Of a stretch of DNA of 10,930 nt, positions 6,693 to 10,930 are shown piece by piece. The notes beneath the pieces were generated by a model. That model searched no databases. It saw nothing but the letters and a program-made list of their open reading frames with translations, and had not been told where the DNA came from. The translations under genes and the position numbers were made by a program. Each line of letters opens with the position of its first letter. The first letter of the stretch is position 1. Origin of the DNA: Pinguiococcus pyrenoidosus (lineage: Eukaryota; Sar; Pinguiophyceae; Pinguiochrysidales; Pinguiochrysidaceae); the NCBI GenBank assembly GCA_019677205.1, contig JAAMXY010000757.1, positions 1-10,930 of the forward strand, in the 5' to 3' direction.

Positions 6693-7058
6693 GGGGCATC
6701 TGCGCTCCACGGAGGGTTGAGTTCTCCACGAGGAATCTCGACAGGCTTTCTGGATACTCCGGCCCGCGCCTCGTGCCGGAAGGTCCGCTTCTCCTCTGCA
6801 AGGGGAGCTCGGCGACCGGCGCGCCCTGAGGGCGCAGTATCCGCGCACGCTCGCGACGACCGGGCGTCGAAACCGCTGGGATTGCCCCATGCGAGAATCA
6901 CGGAGTCGACTGGCTGTCTTACCCCGCACGAAAGTACGCGAGGCGACGCGCCTCCCCGACATCTCTTCGCAGAGCAGACCCAGCGTGTATCGCTCGCGTG
7001 CGTGAGGCGCGCGCGGAGAACGCCACCGACCGACAGAGACGAAACCACGAGTGGATGA
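6666..7058 (+). pseudogene. ORF with a degenerate heat-shock N-terminus, overlapping the helicase start
   Basis: An ATG at 6666 opens 130 codons ending in TGA at 7056-7058, so it shares ATGA with the helicase start at 7055. Residues 28-46 (FLDTPARASCRKVRFSSAR) resemble residues 7-24 of the upstream heat-shock protein (FFDSPVASCRKRPFSLAR), and the DNA matches too: gcctcgtgccg, ttctcc and gcaagg are shared in order. Weaker similarity may reach about 6830. No alpha-crystallin domain follows. It is most simply a decayed partial duplicate of the heat-shock gene; alternatives are a real small gene, or a leader ORF of the helicase transcript. Confidence 0.4.
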
Positions 7059-10000
7059 ACGATCGAAATAACAAGCGGCCGCCGCCCGCCAACGGCGTCA
7101 TGGAGATGGAGCCCAAGAAGCGCTTCCGCGGGCCAGTGAGCCAAGAGGAGCTGGAGAGGCGCCGGGAGAGGGCACGGCGCTTCCAGGAAGCCCAGCGCCT
7201 CAAGAAGCAGCAGCAAAGTGGTAGGTCGCCTCCGTCCAGCGGGGGGCTGTCCAGGCCTTTCCACCAACGAAGCGCAGCTTCCAACGCAGGCAACAGCAAC
7301 CGGCAAGCGGGGGCGCATAGACTACGTCTATCGAGGCGCAGGCGGAATCGAGGCGTCTCCAGAGCAGGAGATAAGGCGCTTTCGGCCTTCTCGGGCGAGG
7401 ATGGCTCCAGCTCCGGGAGACGGAAGAAGCGGCTGCGCCTCAGCAGCGCCGACCTCGGAGTCGAGGAGTCGAAGCAGTCCGTCCCCGTGGGACAAGATGA
7501 TGAGGACGAGGTGGACACGTTGGATGCGTTCATGGCTGATCTCCGTCAGAACGACGACCTGCGGATGCAGCAGATCTCCGACGCGGCCCTGAGCTGGGAC
7601 TACGCTACGCAGAACCCGGTGGCGGCCGCGGCATCCGCCTCGACGGGAGATGCGCAAGGCGCGAGCATGCCCGCGCCGGCCTCGACGGCGGCTGCCAAGT
7701 CTGCGCTCATGTCGGCTTCGGTGCTGCCCTCCAAGGCAGCACCCGCCGCGGAGCTCAGCGCCCAGCAGGCGGATGATGTGGCGCCACCGCTGACGAGCCC
7801 GACGGACCGCAGCGCGGCGCCGCCCGAGGTGGAACTTGACAAGGAGGATGCCATGTACGAGCAGGATCGCAAGGAATTCGTCCTTGCGCAGCAGCGAAGG
7901 ATGCAGGAAGCTCAACAACCCGCAGCACGGGCGCAGCCCGCGCCCGGCGCCGCTGCTCCTGGAGGGAATGCCGACGCTGCAGCCGGCCGCGGCCAAGCGC
8001 CTGGGGCCTCGCAGAGCGGAGCGGATATCAAGGAGGAAGACGCCGAGGAGGCCACGCCTGGCGCAAGCGCCGAGGGGGGGTCGAAGCGCGTCAAGGTTGA
8101 GCTCGGCCGGCTGTTCGAGTCGGAGGGCGACGTGATGGATGAAGAAGAGCGCAAGAGGCAGGAGGAGGAAGCGATCGCAAGCATCGAAGCGGAGGCCAAG
8201 AAGAAGGAAGTGAAGCCGGTGAATCACGACGAGATCGACTACATTCCCTTCCGAAAGAATCTGTACATCGTGCCGCGGGCTCTGGCGCGGTTGACGCAGA
8301 AGGAAGTGCAGGGGAAGCGGGACAAGATGGGCATCAAGGTCCGGGGACGGGCATGTCCTCCGCCAGTTGACAAATGGTCCCAGTGCGGCCTAAGCGACAG
8401 GCTGGAGAGCCTTCTCCTCAAGCACAGTTGGAAGGAACCCTTCAACATCCAGAAGCAGGCGGTTCCGGCCATCATGAGCGGTCGGGATGTCATCGGCGTC
8501 GCCAAGACGGGTTCGGGAAAGACCCTGGCCTTCCTCCTTCCCATGTTCCGGCACATCCTGGACCAAGTCGCGACGTACCCGCTTGACGAGGGAGAGGGCC
8601 CCATCGGCCTCATCATGGCACCCGCTCGCGAGCTGGCGGTCCAGATTGCGAGCGAGGCGCGCAAGTTCGCCAGGTCCTTCAACTTGAGGGTCGCGGCGGT
8701 GTACGGCGGCGCCGGCGTGAAAGAGCAGATCGCGCAGCTGAAGCGAGGGGCCGAAGTGGTCGTGTGCACCCCGGGACGAATGATCGACATCTTGACGATG
8801 CAAGCGGGGCGGCTCGTGTCCTTCCAGCGGGTCAGCTTCGTGGTTATGGACGAAGCGGATCGGATGTTCGACATGGGCTTCGAGCCGCAGATCCGGATGA
8901 TCCTGGGGCAGGTGAGACCAGATCGGCAGACCCTGCTCTTCTCGGCCACCTTCCCCAAGGCCGTGGAGCGGCTGGCCAGGCAGGTGCTGAAGTTCCCGCT
9001 GGAGATCACCGTGGGCGGGAAGTCGGTGGCCTCGGACAACATCCGGCAGATCGTCGAGGTGCACGAGGACCGCGACAAGTTCATGCGGCTGCTCCAGCTC
9101 CTGGGCGTGTGGTTCGAGCGGGGCTCGATCATCGTCTTCGTCCAAAGCCAGGACAAGTGCGATAAGCTCTTCCAAGAGCTGGTGTCCAAGGGGTATCCGT
9201 GCGCCGCCATCCACGCAGCCATGGACCAGGCCGACCGGGACTCCACGTTAGCGGAATTCAAGAAGGGGGAGAACACCTTGCTGATAGCAACGGCTGGGGT
9301 AGCAGGCCGAGGCCTCGACGTGCCGAGCGTCGTGATGGTAGTCAATTACAGCTGTCCGAATCACCTAGAGGACTATGTACACCGTGTGGGCCGTACTGGG
9401 AGGGCTGGTCGGAAAGGGACGGCCTACACCTTCATCAGCGGCGGCGAGGAGCAGCACTCGCCGACGCTGATCAAAGCCTTAGAGCAGGCCAATCAGGAGA
9501 TTCCCCCCGAGCTGAAGGCCATGGCGGATAGATTCGAGGCCAAGGTGGCCGCGGGCCAGGCGAAGAAGGCCGCCAGCGGCTTCCGAGGCAAGGGCTTCAC
9601 CTTCGACGGCAGCGAGAAGACCGAGGCGCAGAGGCTTGAGGACATGAAGAGAAAGAAGACGGAGATCGAGCTGGGCCTTCGCGACGCAACCGAGGATGTA
9701 GACAAGGCGCGGCTGGAGGCGCGGCTGGCTGCGGAGGCCACGGATCGGGACGAGATCATCCTGCCCAGCGCCACGCTGACGGGGAAGCAGCGGGTCGTGC
9801 GGAACGCGGACGGGGCGGGCGGAGCCAGTCGGCCGCCAGCGGCCGCGGCAGCGTTGGTGCAAGCCCTGCAGGCGAGCGTTGCTCCACCGGGGACGAAGGC
9901 CAGTGTGGCCGAGGCGATCCGGCGAGTCAAGGCTCAGGCAGTCGGTACCAAGGCGGGCGCTGGGGCGGCGACGTCAGCCAGGATGCAGGCTTTGGCCTTC

Positions 10001-10351
10001 GCGCAGCAGCTCAACAGCCAGTACACCACGCAGGGAGCAGGGGGGGAGAGGGAGCACAACACGCTCGAGGTGGAGATCAACGACTTCACAGTCCAAGCAC
10101 GGCAGAAGGCCTTGAGCCGAGAATTCACCGCGCACATCCACGAGATGTTCGACGTGGCCATAGTTGTTAGAGGTATCTATGTGCCACCGGGGAAGCCAGT
10201 GCCGGATGGGCAACGTCCACTGTACATCGTGATTGAAAGTCCCGATCGCTTCCATGCCGAGGCAGCGAGAAAGGAGATCTTGCGAACGCTCGCAGAGGAG
10301 ACGATGCGTTCCGGGCCCAGCTCGTCCGCCGGGCGATACAGTGTACTCTAG
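7055..10351 (+). CDS. PRP5: Prp5/DDX46-type DEAD-box ATPase of the U2 snRNP (pre-spliceosome assembly)
   Basis: An intron-less frame of 1098 residues from the first in-frame ATG (7055). The frame is open upstream to 6830 but has no earlier ATG. The ATG at 7100 has a better start context (G at -3 and +4) and is a real alternative. Domains in order: Arg/Glu-rich N-terminus; DTLDAFM (about 152-158), matching the Prp5 DPLDAFM motif; a long Ala/Pro-rich linker; the PFRKN...VP element before the core; and a helicase core with Q motif, AKTGSGKT (483-490), PARELA, TPGR, DEAD (599-602), SAT (630-632), motif V near 745-755 and HRVGRTGRAG (776-785). GFRGKGFTF follows. The C-terminal region (about 1002-1080) has LEVEINDF and RGIYVPPG and ends GRYSVL, like DDX46. 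Prp5 uses ATP to remodel U2 snRNP for stable branch-site pairing. Assignment is very firm. Motif V has one extra residue. Confidence 0.95.
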   Translation: MNDRNNKRPPPANGVMEMEPKKRFRGPVSQEELERRRERARRFQEAQRLKKQQQSGRSPPSSGGLSRPFHQRSAASNAGNSNRQAGAHRLRLSRRRRNRGVSRAGDKALSAFSGEDGSSSGRRKKRLRLSSADLGVEESKQSVPVGQDDEDEVDTLDAFMADLRQNDDLRMQQISDAALSWDYATQNPVAAAASASTGDAQGASMPAPASTAAAKSALMSASVLPSKAAPAAELSAQQADDVAPPLTSPTDRSAAPPEVELDKEDAMYEQDRKEFVLAQQRRMQEAQQPAARAQPAPGAAAPGGNADAAAGRGQAPGASQSGADIKEEDAEEATPGASAEGGSKRVKVELGRLFESEGDVMDEEERKRQEEEAIASIEAEAKKKEVKPVNHDEIDYIPFRKNLYIVPRALARLTQKEVQGKRDKMGIKVRGRACPPPVDKWSQCGLSDRLESLLLKHSWKEPFNIQKQAVPAIMSGRDVIGVAKTGSGKTLAFLLPMFRHILDQVATYPLDEGEGPIGLIMAPARELAVQIASEARKFARSFNLRVAAVYGGAGVKEQIAQLKRGAEVVVCTPGRMIDILTMQAGRLVSFQRVSFVVMDEADRMFDMGFEPQIRMILGQVRPDRQTLLFSATFPKAVERLARQVLKFPLEITVGGKSVASDNIRQIVEVHEDRDKFMRLLQLLGVWFERGSIIVFVQSQDKCDKLFQELVSKGYPCAAIHAAMDQADRDSTLAEFKKGENTLLIATAGVAGRGLDVPSVVMVVNYSCPNHLEDYVHRVGRTGRAGRKGTAYTFISGGEEQHSPTLIKALEQANQEIPPELKAMADRFEAKVAAGQAKKAASGFRGKGFTFDGSEKTEAQRLEDMKRKKTEIELGLRDATEDVDKARLEARLAAEATDRDEIILPSATLTGKQRVVRNADGAGGASRPPAAAAALVQALQASVAPPGTKASVAEAIRRVKAQAVGTKAGAGAATSARMQALAFAQQLNSQYTTQGAGGEREHNTLEVEINDFTVQARQKALSREFTAHIHEMFDVAIVVRGIYVPPGKPVPDGQRPLYIVIESPDRFHAEAARKEILRTLAEETMRSGPSSSAGRYSVL

Positions 10352-10709
10352 CACCTTGCACAGCGCCTGTGCGACATCAATACCCCTTGTAGATTTCGAG
10401 TTCCCGCTCGCTCCTTCGTGTATCCCCTTCTCTCGCCCTTTACCTCTCTGCTTTTGCTGTTGCACAGCATCTTCTCGCCAACCTTCAACGCTTCAGTCCG
10501 CAGTGCCACTTCGGTGCTACCTGAACCGCCTTCCACACCATCCGTGTCCCGCCGCCACAGCTCTCAACACCACGCACAACACACACCACACCACGCCACG
10601 CCACACCACGCCACGCCACGGCCCCATACCTCAAAGCTGACGCGCTTCTCCACAAGGCTCCAAAGAACCCTGCTCCCGACGAAAAAGCTTCTTGCACCGG
10701 TGCGCCCGC
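10352..10709. other. Intergenic region, pyrimidine-rich
   Basis: It follows the helicase stop. Bases 10370-10500 are rich in C and T, without convincing genes on either strand. An in-frame stop at 10638 closes any upstream extension of the next gene. Both the helicase 3' UTR and the next promoter must lie here. Confidence 0.55.
10586..10620. repeat. CCACR pentanucleotide microsatellite, seven units
   Basis: Seven head-to-tail units of CCACA or CCACG fill 35 bases in the order A, G, G, A, G, G, G, suggesting a 15-bp higher-order unit. The preceding bases (cacaacacac) are related. It lies about 90-125 nt upstream of the next ATG. Confidence 0.88.
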
Positions 10710-10930
10710 ATGTCCTCTCCGGCGGCCGAGAAAGGGTTCGTCCGCCAAATCCGGCGCGTCTGCGCCACCATGCCGCGGAAGAGTGCGTCGCGGAGGCGCC
10801 CAGGGGACGACTTGAACGCCTGCGTCTTGGGGGCCTTCGTGTGCACCCTGCTGGTCTGGCTCGTGGGCGTGGTCCTCTTCCTGCGGAGCCCCACGCAGCG
10901 CGCAGCCGCGGAGGTTCCGCCCGTGCCACA
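10710..10930 (+). CDS. N-terminus of a probable type II single-pass membrane protein (3' end outside window)
   Basis: The frame from ATG 10710 is open to the right edge (73 complete codons). An upstream in-frame stop at 10638 makes this the first ATG. A second ATG at 10770 lies in gccaccATGccg, a near-perfect start context, so the protein may begin there. About 37 Arg-rich residues, including PRKSASRRRPG, are followed by one hydrophobic helix (about residues 38-61, containing LLVWLVGVVLFL) and then a Pro/Ala-rich stretch. A basic cytoplasmic tail, one anchor and a luminal stem is the layout of Golgi glycosyltransferases and other type II proteins. The catalytic part is not in the window, so no function can be given. 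Confidence is moderate. Confidence 0.6.
   Translation, partial: MSSPAAEKGFVRQIRRVCATMPRKSASRRRPGDDLNACVLGAFVCTLLVWLVGVVLFLRSPTQRAAAEVPPVP

Larger units (their letters stand above)
6016..7054. other. Intergenic region between heat-shock and helicase genes
   Basis: About 1 kb without a firm gene. It contains the nested tandem duplication (6076-6378), a GC-rich unique stretch, an AT island at 6601-6692, and from 6666 a 130-codon ATG frame that overlaps the helicase start. Open frames through 6102-6691 are not credible because the 148-bp and 13-bp repeat units are not multiples of three and would shift frame between copies. A further ATG at 6889 opens a short frame ending near 7005. Confidence 0.6.

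Noticed and set aside
7219-7290. gtaggt...cag as an intron near the helicase N-terminus
   Set aside because: The frame is open throughout and there is no clear pyrimidine tract at the acceptor, so no intron is needed.
8239-9345. 368-codon minus-strand frame over the helicase core
   Set aside because: Antisense shadow of conserved helicase motifs in GC-rich DNA; composition is Ser/Thr/Arg-rich without a recognisable fold.

Overview
The window is nuclear-type eukaryotic DNA from a protist, most likely a GC-rich unicellular alga or related lineage. The evidence is a set of spliced genes with short canonical GT-AG introns, a spliceosomal Prp5/DDX46 helicase, an endosomal-type Na+/H+ exchanger, short AT-rich islands in otherwise GC-rich spacers, and no prokaryotic operon structure. 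TAG and TGA are both used as stops. The species cannot be named from the sequence alone.

Layout from left to right: (1) the 3' end of an Ala-rich protein with three 27-residue repeats (2-376, +); (2) a spacer with a CRE-like palindrome and an inverted CCAAT box; (3) a six-exon Na+/H+ exchanger gene (1117-3660, +) whose splice junctions all join in phase and give a 679-residue product; (4) a convergent spacer; (5) a small spliced minus-strand gene of unknown function with an acidic C-terminus (4741 down to 4167); (6) a divergent, AT-rich spacer carrying a 236-bp non-autonomous DNA transposon with exact TTAA target duplications; (7) a small heat-shock protein (5368-6015, +) whose alpha-crystallin domain is split by a long acidic insert; (8) a 1-kb spacer with a nested 148-bp tandem duplication, an AT island and a sequence resembling the N-terminus of the upstream heat-shock gene; (9) an intron-less Prp5/DDX46 DEAD-box ATPase (7055-10351, +); (10) a pyrimidine-rich spacer with a CCACR pentanucleotide array; (11) the start of a gene for a probable single-pass type II membrane protein running off the right edge (10710 onward, +).

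The genes look like independent housekeeping loci (endosomal ion and pH balance, protein folding, pre-mRNA splicing) rather than one system. I see no convincing new multi-gene system. The points most worth a second look are the TTAA element between two divergent genes, the degenerate heat-shock N-terminus in the helicase leader with an ORF that overlaps the helicase start as ATGA, the acidic insert in the heat-shock protein, and two deviations from otherwise conserved Prp5 motifs.
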